Shown here: piece after piece, positions 7,018 to 12,906 of the stretch | Position numbering within the stretch: position 1 is the stretch's first letter | Layout of the letters: every line of letters starts with the position of its first letter | Position numbers and translations under genes: made by a program | DNA from: Prochlorococcus sp. AG-670-N10 | Lineage (GTDB): Bacteria > Cyanobacteriota > Cyanobacteriia > PCC-6307 > Cyanobiaceae | Direction: 5' to 3' | NCBI GenBank assembly: GCA_003209065.1 | Contig: QCSX01000016.1 | Location: 1-36,670 of the forward strand | DNA: 36,670 nucleotides | The notes under the pieces: model-generated | Seen by the model: only the letters and a program-made list of their open reading frames with translations | Told to the model about the DNA's origin: nothing | Databases searched by the model: none

Positions 7018-7767
7018 ATGAAAAGGCTATTAGTTTTACAACATTTAGAAATCGAAGGGCCAGGGCTTTTTTATCAGATAGCTAAGGAGAGGGAGATGAA
7101 TATAGAAATCATCCGTCTGGACCAAGGTGATGGCCTACCTAAAACTAATAAAGACGATTTACTTTTAATAATGGGTGGACCAATGGGAGTCAAAGATATT
7201 GGGAGCACAAAATATCCATGGCTAAAAAAAGAAAGCGATTTTATAAAGTCAGAATTAAAAAAAAAGACAAGTATTATCGGAGTTTGCTTAGGAGCTCAGT
7301 TATTAGCAAACGCAGCAGGAGGGGATGTCGAAATTTTAAAACAAGGATCTCCTCCTAAACCTTTACCAGAAATTGGATGGTCTCAAGTTTTTTTTAATCA
7401 ATCAAATAATGACTTAAAGAAATTTTGTGAAACTCCTTTTCATGTCCTGCATTGGCATGGCGATAGAATTTTATTACCAAAAAATGCCGAACTCATAGCC
7501 AGTAGCATGCTTTGTAAAGAGCAATTTTTTAAGATTGGGGATTTAGCTTACGGTTTACAATTCCATGTCGAGTTAAATAAGGAAATGACCGAAAGATGGA
7601 TAAATGAGGATAAATTATTTATAACCAAAGGATTAGGTCCAAAGGGTCAGTCAATTCTAAGGGAGGAGGATAAACAGTATGGAGAAAAAACAATCTTAAA
7701 AAGAAAGGAATTAATAAATAAACTTTTTAATTTACTAAGCAAAGAAAAAAGCCCTATAACTTCATGA
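7018..7767 (+). CDS. Class I glutamine amidotransferase (GMP synthase-like)
   Basis: 249-residue stand-alone GATase. The nucleophile elbow GVCLGAQ is at residues 88-94 (Cys90), with the oxyanion GGPMG at 53-57 and the His/Glu pair in QFHVE (His183, Glu185), so the triad is intact. Members of this group hydrolyse glutamine or act on gamma-glutamyl compounds; the acceptor is unknown because no synthetase domain is fused or adjacent. One of only two full-size enzymes in the small-gene region. Confidence 0.88.
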   Translation: MKRLLVLQHLEIEGPGLFYQIAKEREMNIEIIRLDQGDGLPKTNKDDLLLIMGGPMGVKDIGSTKYPWLKKESDFIKSELKKKTSIIGVCLGAQLLANAAGGDVEILKQGSPPKPLPEIGWSQVFFNQSNNDLKKFCETPFHVLHWHGDRILLPKNAELIASSMLCKEQFFKIGDLAYGLQFHVELNKEMTERWINEDKLFITKGLGPKGQSILREEDKQYGEKTILKRKELINKLFNLLSKEKSPITS

Positions 7768-7801
7768 GAAACAGAGCTTTTAATATTTGTTCAGGTTGTT
7801 T

Positions 7802-7924
7802 TTATATAAATCTATTAATAATAAAACCTTTCTTCTTTATTAAAGAATAAGAGACCAATGAACAGGTTGTAGATACTGATTTCACGGTCTCTTTTGTAAC
7901 CGTAATTTTCGGTAGATACGACAA
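7802..7924 (-). CDS. 40-aa ORF with TTG start and perfect extended Shine-Dalgarno
   Basis: Starts at TTG 7924, seven bases after GGAGG in AAAGGAGGTGAT (7928-7939), a 12-nt full complement of the 16S rRNA 3' tail. The product begins MSYLPKITVTKETVKSVST, then TCSLVSYSLIKKKGFII; no clear TM. The same DNA has an 8-bp direct repeat GTAGATAC (7869-7876, 7912-7919) around an inverted repeat ACGGT/ACCGT (7884-7888, 7899-7903), so it could also be a structured RNA. No other gene in the window has a ribosome site this strong. Function unknown. Confidence 0.5.
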   Translation of the reverse strand: MSYLPKITVTKETVKSVSTTCSLVSYSLIKKKGFIINRFI

Positions 7925-7927
7925 TGA

Positions 7928-7939
7928 ATCACCTCCTTT
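7928..7939 (-). promoter_or_regulatory. 12-nt perfect Shine-Dalgarno
   Basis: Minus-strand AAAGGAGGTGAT, complementary to the anti-Shine-Dalgarno ATCACCTCCTTT of 16S rRNA. It sits at optimal spacing before TTG 7924 and supports that unusual start. Confidence 0.6.
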
Positions 7940-8058
7940 ACTAATATTTTCTTTAACATAACCAAGATGATTAAATAAAGAAACTAAATATATTAAAATT
8001 TAAAGCTTTTTTAACAAATCATTTTTTATAAGCCAGAGTTCAAGTAAATAAGTAAAAC

Positions 8059-8724
8059 CTACCAAGGCAAAATCTCTCCATTAGTATGCCAAAATGTCCC
8101 AGTATTATTTTTATTAAGAGAGTCGATACGTTTTAAGAGTCCATTTGCGGATTCTTCTGTAGAAATACCATTTTTTGTAAATCCAGTCATACGAGTACTT
8201 ACTAAGCCAGGATGCAAAATAGCAACATAAATATCTTCTTTTAATAAATCTCTTGAAAGTGATTTCGCTGCCATGGATAAAGCCACTTTAGACATCCTAT
8301 AACCATAGGAACTGCCGGACGAATTATCTCCAATAGATCCCATTCTGCTCGTGATAAAACCAATCTTTGAATACTTTTTTAATAGACCTTTCAGTGATCT
8401 TGTCATAGAAAGAGGACTTAAAGCATTTACTACAAATTGACGAATAATACTTTCATGATCAAGATTATCAATCGAATTAAATTCATAAATACCTGCATTA
8501 TGAATTAAACAATCTAATTCGATCCCTGATAATGCATGCCTTAAATTATTGATTGAATCCTCTGAAGAAATATCTATATTTTCTTCAATTCTTACACCTA
8601 AGTTTTTTAAATCTGAAGAAGCCTTTCTACAAGTAGCTATTACCTCATCTCCTCTCTCAAAAAGTTGTTTACATAATTCCATTCCAATTCCTCTATTTGA
8701 GCCAGTTATGAGGTAAGTAGACAT
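8059..8724 (-). CDS. Short-chain dehydrogenase/reductase (SDR)
   Basis: 221-residue classical-type SDR. The cofactor motif TGSNRGIG is at residues 7-14, HNAG at 75-78, and the catalytic YxxxK is Tyr142/Lys146 with a Ser about a dozen residues before. The length and the LHPGLVSTRMTG end resemble the C-factor/CsgA-like subgroup. The arginine after the glycine motif favours NADPH. Substrate cannot be told from sequence. Confidence 0.88.
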   Translation of the reverse strand: MSTYLITGSNRGIGMELCKQLFERGDEVIATCRKASSDLKNLGVRIEENIDISSEDSINNLRHALSGIELDCLIHNAGIYEFNSIDNLDHESIIRQFVVNALSPLSMTRSLKGLLKKYSKIGFITSRMGSIGDNSSGSSYGYRMSKVALSMAAKSLSRDLLKEDIYVAILHPGLVSTRMTGFTKNGISTEESANGLLKRIDSLNKNNTGTFWHTNGEILPW

Positions 8725-8829
8725 ATTTTTAGATAGTTTTTAATATTATAATTTCAGAAGTCTTAAAATAAAAAATAAATTTCTGATTTATCCTAGTGTA
8801 ATAGAAAAGATTTTAGTTATAATTCAAAA

Positions 8830-9093
8830 ATGTCAGAAAGTAAAAGTCCATTAGATAGAATTTATAGATTAATTGCATCACATGCTTGGATGACTGAGAA
8901 TGAAGCAAAAGTATTATTAGTGATGATGTATGCATCCGGGACAAAGTCTTTGGGATTGGAGGGTAAAGGTTTAAACCAATTTATGGAAAATTCATTAGAA
9001 AAAATGTGTTCAGATAAGAAAGAAAATTTACAAGAATATCTTTTGAAAATAAATGATAAATTTCCCAACAATGAATTACTTTCAGAAGATTAA
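8830..9093 (+). CDS. 87-aa hypothetical soluble protein
   Basis: Helical, mostly soluble protein (PLDRIYRLIASHAWMTENEA; VLLVMMYASGTKSLG) with an acidic C-terminus. It is followed after 3 bases by a single-TM gene, so the two are probably one operon. I do not recognise the family; coding is supported by composition and tight spacing. Confidence 0.6.
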   Translation: MSESKSPLDRIYRLIASHAWMTENEAKVLLVMMYASGTKSLGLEGKGLNQFMENSLEKMCSDKKENLQEYLLKINDKFPNNELLSED

Positions 9094-9096
9094 TTT

Positions 9097-9309
9097 ATGG
9101 AGATCATAAATCAAGAAGTTACTCAAGAAATAATAAGGCTTACATGGAGAAATCCTGTTTTTATGGCCGTTGCAATAGCATTGATATGGTTAATCCCACA
9201 ATTACTAATTAGAAAAATCTTGTCAGAAAATTATAAGAAAAAGAAAATAGAAAAACAAAAAGACAAGATTAATAAGCTCTATCCTAAATATCCTAAAGTT
9301 CTCAAATAA
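9097..9309 (+). CDS. 70-aa single-TM protein with basic tail
   Basis: An N-terminal helix (MEIINQEVTQEIIRLTWRNP) precedes a TM segment at about residues 21-39 (VFMAVAIALIWLIPQLLI) and a strongly basic tail (ENYKKKKIEKQKDKINK). Positive-inside logic puts the tail in the cytoplasm or stroma-like side. Second gene of a pair with 8830-9093. Function unknown. Confidence 0.6.
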   Translation: MEIINQEVTQEIIRLTWRNPVFMAVAIALIWLIPQLLIRKILSENYKKKKIEKQKDKINKLYPKYPKVLK

Positions 9310-9361
9310 AATAATGTAAGCTTTAGATTAAATTAAGATTAGTTTGAGAAAATTATTTTTG

Positions 9362-9529
9362 ATGATTTATAAAATTGTAAGAATTGATGGAAAAGAAGAT
9401 GATGTCACATCACAAACTTTTTTAAATTACGATGATGCTTATGATTTATTAGATAAAATATATGGAGATATATGTTGCTCAGATGCTGATTATGAAGATA
9501 TTACCTATTACGATATTATAGAAGGTTAG
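9362..9529 (+). CDS. 55-aa acidic small protein
   Basis: An open frame extends to a TTG at 9344, but ATG 9362 (MIYKIVRIDGKEDDVTS) is preferred because it begins right at the first strand. The protein is strongly acidic with an aromatic/aspartate-rich end (DICCSDADYEDITYYDIIEG) including a CC pair. This pattern resembles small hypothetical proteins seen across marine picocyanobacteria. Function unknown. Confidence 0.6.
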   Translation: MIYKIVRIDGKEDDVTSQTFLNYDDAYDLLDKIYGDICCSDADYEDITYYDIIEG

Positions 9530-9856
9530 AACCAAGAAAAAAATAAATGTAAAACTAAATTTAAATAATAAGTTATCATATGAGATCATTTACATTTGTC
9601 CTTATATTTTTACATTATTCGTAAGTTTGACTCACTTAAAACTTCATATCCGAAAGATATATTAAGGAAAGAGATGGATGGATTAAAATAAAATGAGGAT
9701 GTTTTAGGAAATTTAAATTAGTAGAAAAATAGAATTTATTTGATTATTCTTACTCTTTCAGATGAAGAAAGGTAAAAAGGAAATTAAAAATTAATACAAT
9801 TGATTTACTCTTTGAATTAATTTAAATATTATTCAAAAATTGAATATTAGTTAAAA
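9530..9856. other. 327-base gap without supported gene
   Basis: AT-rich. Only short frames occur (for example 14 codons from ATG 9580, and a 31-codon frame from a TTG near 9596 without a ribosome site). No hairpin terminator or promoter could be assigned with confidence. Confidence 0.4.
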
Positions 9857-9943
9857 ATGATCATTCGCATATTGGGTATAGTTTTGATTATTGGAACTGT
9901 TGCATACTATGGTTTAGTTTTAACTGGTAATGGCTCTTTATAA
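9857..9943 (+). CDS. 28-aa single-TM micro-protein
   Basis: ATG 9857 opens a peptide that is almost entirely one TM helix (MIIRILGIVLIIGTVAYYGL) with a short polar end (VLTGNGSL). It lies 27 bases upstream of the Trp-rich gene on the same strand. Size resembles small photosynthetic-complex subunits. Function unknown; coding status tentative. Confidence 0.45.
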   Translation: MIIRILGIVLIIGTVAYYGLVLTGNGSL

Positions 9944-9970
9944 ATTTCTTTCTTACACAAAAATACCCAT

Positions 9971-10177
9971 ATGAAATGGCCTCCCACAAATTGCTGGACA
10001 GCACCAAGAACAATAGAAGGAAATCGTCATTTTCAAGTTAAGGCCTATGGAGGGAAATCTAACAAAAGATGGGTAGATCTATTTCCAACAAAAAGCAAAA
10101 AAGAAATCATAAGAATTTCTTGGAAAATTCTTAAATCAACTTGGATAAGTGGTTGGTCTAGGCTTCCAAAAGATTGA
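9971..10177 (+). CDS. TIGR02450-like small Trp-rich protein
   Basis: 68-residue basic protein with five to six tryptophans. It fits the TIGR02450 pattern: KWPPTNCWTAPRT near the start, where the family has a K-W-T core, then HFQV near residue 20 and a WVDLFPT motif. No TM segment. Function of the family is unknown. A hairpin at 10195-10217 follows the stop. Confidence 0.6.
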   Translation: MKWPPTNCWTAPRTIEGNRHFQVKAYGGKSNKRWVDLFPTKSKKEIIRISWKILKSTWISGWSRLPKD

Positions 10178-10194
10178 TCAAAGTAAATTGTTAG

Positions 10195-10217
10195 GAAGAA
10201 TTCAAAAAGAATTTTTC
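10195..10217 (+). terminator. Possible weak terminator hairpin
   Basis: GAAGAATTC (10195-10203), a 5-A loop, and GAATTTTTC (10209-10217): 9-bp stem with one G-U pair. The T run lies inside the stem rather than after it, so termination is doubtful. Confidence 0.3.
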
Positions 10218-10380
10218 AAAGCTATCTGTTCCGTAAAATCTTCCGATATCAATATCTAATTTATTTAAAAAGATAAGTCAAATTATTTTGTAAATAAATA
10301 TTATGAACTAATTTTTTGTAAAAATTCATACTTTAATAAAAAACTCTTTCTTCTAAAATTTTATGAGAAAATAATTCAAA

Positions 10381-10539
10381 ATGAAGTCAGAACCAACAAA
10401 GAAATTACCTAATAAAAAAATAATAAGATCTGCGAAATTCGAAGCAAAAGAACAATTTACTAAATCTGCATTGGAAAATCTAAAAACTGAAAATGAGAGA
10501 ATTGTTAATTCACTAAAAAAATCTGGTGAAATTGAATAA
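10381..10539 (+). CDS. 52-aa charged helical peptide, paralogue of 5284-5424
   Basis: ATG 10381 starts a basic N-terminus (MKSEPTKKLPNKKIIRSAKF) followed by a helix with the pattern L..L..EN.R...SLKK.G shared with the 46-aa protein at 5284. The leucine spacing suggests a short coiled coil. No TM segment and no clear Shine-Dalgarno. Function unknown. Confidence 0.55.
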   Translation: MKSEPTKKLPNKKIIRSAKFEAKEQFTKSALENLKTENERIVNSLKKSGEIE

Positions 10540-10620
10540 ATAAATAATTCACCAAGTATTTTATAAAAGCCTACAAAATGAATATATATTAATTATTATG
10601 GTTATCTAACGATTAATAAA

Positions 10621-10737
10621 ATGGATAAAATTACATTAGCCAATGAACACCTACCTCAACTTATAGGTTTAGTACTAATGTCTATTGGCTACACACTAGG
10701 AAATAAGTTTTATCTACCTGAAGGAAATAAAAAATAA
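10621..10737 (+). CDS. 38-aa small membrane-type protein
   Basis: ATG 10621 encodes a polar start (MDKITLANEHLPQ), a short hydrophobic segment (LIGLVLMSIGYTLG) and a polar tail (NKFYLPEGNKK). The TM stretch is only about 14 residues. Isolated between the 52-aa gene and the Hli pair on the same strand. Function unknown. Confidence 0.45.
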   Translation: MDKITLANEHLPQLIGLVLMSIGYTLGNKFYLPEGNKK

Positions 10738-10926
10738 GTTTTTAATTAAACTTTTAATAACAAATTAAAATTATCTCTTTAAATCTAAAATAAAAAATAT
10801 TTTTTTATTGAATAAACATTAACGTGACAATACTGTAACTATTTAATCTGAAAAGAGCAAATTTCAATACTATTGATTACATTTTTAAATATTTGTGTTA
10901 CATTAATTAACAATTAAGTTATCAGA

Positions 10927-11061
10927 ATGTTGAACTCTAAAACTATAGAAAAAGAAAATATTGTCGCGGATCAACTAAATGGTAGATTCGCTATAGTTGG
11001 TAGCATAGCTGTAATTAGTGCTTATCCAATAAATAGTCAAATTATTCCAGTATTTATCTAA
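10927..11061 (+). CDS. hli: High-light-inducible protein (Hli), 44 aa, divergent
   Basis: One-helix chlorophyll-binding Hlip. The core is ADQLNGRFAIVGSIAVIS (residues 14-31), matching the family's AExxNGRxAMxGfxa, but with Asp in place of the chlorophyll-ligand Glu and Ile for Met. Hlips bind chlorophyll and carotenoid in the thylakoid and protect photosystem assembly under stress. It is followed 4 bases later by a second Hli gene, so they form one operon. Confidence 0.8.
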   Translation: MLNSKTIEKENIVADQLNGRFAIVGSIAVISAYPINSQIIPVFI

Positions 11062-11065
11062 TCTA

Positions 11066-11320
11066 ATGAGCCCACTTACTGGTTTTATTATTGTTGTAAC
11101 AACAATAACTTTTCAGTTCACTTTATACACAATAAAAAGATTACAAGAGCCTCTAGAGCTAAAACCATCTACAAACAAAACTTTCACCAAAATGAACCAG
11201 AATAAAAAAAGTTATTGGAAAAATGCTGAAATAACAAATGGTAGATTAGCCATGGTTGGATTATTGGCATTAGTAGTGAATTACAGTTTTTTTGGTTGGA
11301 TAATTCCTGGATTTATTTAA
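11066..11320 (+). CDS. hli: High-light-inducible protein (Hli), 84 aa
   Basis: Second Hli of the tandem pair. The canonical motif AEITNGRLAMVG (residues 53-64) is followed by the TM helix LLALVVNYSFFGWIIPGFI. Unlike most Hlips it has an extra hydrophobic N-terminal segment (residues 5-21, TGFIIVVTTITFQFTLY) and a polar linker, so it may span the membrane twice. All core motif residues are intact. Expected in the thylakoid membrane, co-transcribed with the 44-aa Hli. Confidence 0.88.
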   Translation: MSPLTGFIIVVTTITFQFTLYTIKRLQEPLELKPSTNKTFTKMNQNKKSYWKNAEITNGRLAMVGLLALVVNYSFFGWIIPGFI

Positions 11321-11582
11321 ATAAATTACAATCCCAAATTTTTCTGTTTATTTCAGAAATATAAAGTACGAAACTAACTTCATAAGAACTGAAAGGGTTT
11401 TATGATATTCATTATAGTTATTTTAACCGTGTAATTGATATTTTAATATTTATATTTTCTAAACTAGAAATGGAAATATAGAATTTTTTTGACTTTGGAA
11501 TAAAAGAATATTTTTAAAATTGTATAGGATTGATTATGTCATTTTAAAACTCCAAAGAGGGTAGGTTTAATCTTTAATAATT

Positions 11583-11735
11583 TCAAGTTGGTTCTTTGAT
11601 CATCAACCTAAGTTGCTCACTATCTAGTTGCTCTAAATAATTTCTCATTGCGAGCCAAGATCTTTGGCTTTCTATCTTTCCACTTTGCTTAAATAAATTT
11701 GCGGAAACTTTATCTACCAATTCTTTATGAGTCAT
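11583..11735 (-). CDS. 50-aa hypothetical protein, overlapped start
   Basis: ATG 11735 lies inside the last codons of the upstream 46-aa ORF (11-base overlap), typical of translational coupling. Soluble helical peptide: MTHKELVDKVSANLFKQSGK, then ESQRSWLAMRNYLEQLDSEQ. The middle (SQRSWLAMRNYLEQL) resembles small picocyanobacterial hypothetical proteins. Third gene of the operon led by the DUF1651 gene. Confidence 0.6.
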   Translation of the reverse strand: MTHKELVDKVSANLFKQSGKIESQRSWLAMRNYLEQLDSEQLRLMIKEPT

Positions 11736-11865
11736 AAGTATATTCTTCATCAAGTTCAATTACAACGCTATTAAAAAATTCTGCTAATAACTTTGAAGGA
11801 TCTTGAACAGATAATTTTCTGTCTTCTTTTGCAAGTTTCTTTTTAATTGGATTTAAATTCTTCAT
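11725..11865 (-). CDS. 46-aa hypothetical protein
   Basis: ATG 11865 is one base from the stop of the DUF1651 gene, and its own stop (11725-11727) overlaps the next ORF by 11 bases in another frame. Basic N-terminus (MKNLNPIKKKLAKEDRK), then a helix (PSKLLAEFFNSVVIELDEEY). No TM. The overlaps argue for a real translated operon. Function unknown. Confidence 0.6.
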   Translation of the reverse strand: MKNLNPIKKKLAKEDRKLSVQDPSKLLAEFFNSVVIELDEEYTYDS

Positions 11866-11866
11866 G

Positions 11867-12163
11867 TTAATTCTTGAAATTAGTTTTTACTTCCGTCCAT
11901 CCTCCTGCCATTAATTCATTCCATGTTTCAATGGCAGATACGAGGTCATGAAGTCTTGTGTTTTTAAGTCGTCCAGGTTCTCCAAGTTCGTTTGCATAGA
12001 ATAGATGGGTATAGACTTTAATATTTTTTCGTGCAAATTTCTTAGATCTTTCAAACAAGATTAAATAGTTGTTTTGTGGGTTAAGTATCCAGCCATTTGG
12101 GGCGTCAACAAGACTGTCATAAGAAATATCAGACCAAATACTAGCCCCTCCAAGAGTCATCAT
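11867..12163 (-). CDS. DUF1651 family protein
   Basis: 98-residue protein matching DUF1651, a family largely confined to marine picocyanobacteria: NGWILNPQNNYLILFERS (family start GW..sp....LLF), RLKNTRLHDLVSAIETW (family LRTRRHL...AIEMW) and ELMAGGWTEV (family xLL..GW). The first 20 residues are less family-like, and MM is a double start. It leads a three-gene operon behind a good sigma70-type promoter. Function unknown. Confidence 0.72.
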   Translation of the reverse strand: MMTLGGASIWSDISYDSLVDAPNGWILNPQNNYLILFERSKKFARKNIKVYTHLFYANELGEPGRLKNTRLHDLVSAIETWNELMAGGWTEVKTNFKN

Positions 12164-12183
12164 GAATAATACAGGTGTACTAT

Positions 12184-12213
12184 TAGTATAAGTGTATTAG
12201 AAACCTTTCGTCA
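12184..12213 (-). promoter_or_regulatory. Sigma70-type promoter for the DUF1651 operon
   Basis: On the minus strand TTGACG (12208-12213) and TATACT (12184-12189) are separated by 18 bases. Transcription would start near 12177, about 14 bases before ATG 12163. It is the best consensus promoter I could see in the window. Confidence 0.6.
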
Positions 12214-12238
12214 AGTACTTAATGGCTAACAATTAATT

Positions 12239-12535
12239 TTATATTTTTTCAATAGGGGCCATAGTTAACCCCCTGATAACAAGTTGTTCATGGTAAAGTT
12301 CTGCCTGTTCAAGATTTCCTCTCCATACTTCCGCTGATCCCGACTTATCTACTTTGATGGCAAGATCCCATGATCTTTTTTCACTCATTCCTGGAATGAT
12401 AGCTAATAGGACATTTGCTACATGCTCAAAAGTATTAAAATTATCATTTAAAACTATTACCCTGGCTTCTGGATATTTTGCTTTTTTTATCTTTGATTCT
12501 AAGGCTAAAGTTGGTGAAGTGGTAGAAAATTCCAT
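12239..12535 (-). CDS. clpS: ClpS adaptor, variant N-degron pocket
   Basis: 98-residue ClpS-like adaptor that delivers N-degron substrates to the ClpC/ClpP protease. The core VIVLNDNFNTFEHVANVL (residues 27-44) and the family end ELYHEQLVIRGLTMAPIEKI are clear. In the pocket, Asn30 and Asp31 are kept, the next Asp is Asn32, and the conserved His appears replaced by Asp63 (VDKSG where cyanobacterial ClpS1 has VHxEG). Cyanobacteria are known to carry a second, divergent ClpS2; this may be it. Lies downstream of the 6S RNA gene on the same strand. Confidence 0.85.
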   Translation of the reverse strand: MEFSTTSPTLALESKIKKAKYPEARVIVLNDNFNTFEHVANVLLAIIPGMSEKRSWDLAIKVDKSGSAEVWRGNLEQAELYHEQLVIRGLTMAPIEKI

Positions 12536-12585
12536 CCTTACTGCTGTTGTTGAAGCTGTCGATCTGATACTAACATTTTAAATCT

Positions 12586-12633
12586 AGTTGTTTTGCAACT
12601 CTATGTATGGCTGACCAAGTTGCGGTTTCCCGC
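12586..12633 (-). promoter_or_regulatory. Two hairpins in the leader upstream of clpS
   Basis: On the minus strand GCGG-GAAA-CCGC (12622-12633) is a GNRA-type tetraloop hairpin, and AGTTG-CAAAA-CAACT (12586-12600) follows. They lie between the 6S terminator and the clpS start at 12535. Possible leader regulation or an independent small RNA; role unknown. Confidence 0.35.
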
Positions 12634-12660
12634 TTAGTAAACAAATGTAATATTATCTCA

Positions 12661-12706
12661 TCAAATAAAAAGGCTCAGAATGCTGCTATAGCAACAATTC
12701 TAAGCC
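12661..12706 (-). terminator. Intrinsic terminator of the 6S RNA gene
   Basis: Minus-strand hairpin formed by bases 12672-12706 (GGCTTAGAAT pairing with ATTCTGAGCC, loop region with TGCTATAGCA), followed by TTTTTATTT. Only the minus strand has the T tract, which fixes the direction. Confidence 0.8.
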
Positions 12707-12885
12707 TCCTACCGAATCCCCGCCAGCTCTCTGAGGCGTCGACCTGGAAAAGCCAGAAGAGGAGTCAAAGTGGGCTTTCGTTTCCAATTACATGATTGGT
12801 TTACGTCCACATCACGACAGTCTCCTCAAGTCGAAAAAGAGTCAGATCAGAGCACATAAAGAAGAACTTGACCAAAGATCCAGTA
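12707..12885 (-). ncRNA. ssaA: 6S RNA (ssaA)
   Basis: Regulator of RNA polymerase that mimics an open promoter. The gene lies directly behind purK on the same strand, the place known for cyanobacterial 6Sa RNA. Nested complementary blocks make one long imperfect hairpin: 12847-12853 with 12726-12734, 12830-12834 with 12739-12743, GAGGAG/CTCCTC (12822-12827 with 12759-12764), 12807-12810 with 12770-12773, and a terminal CCAAT/ATTGG stem (12795-12799 with 12784-12788). Much richer in G+C than its surroundings. The 5' end is uncertain by about 30 bases; the terminator defines the 3' end. Confidence 0.8.
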
Positions 12886-12906
12886 CCCAAATTTTAACTT
12901 ATTTCT

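Noticed and set aside
11401..11434. Ten-codon hydrophobic ORF MIFIIVILTV
   Set aside because: Too short and without ribosome site or neighbours; expected by chance in AT-rich DNA.
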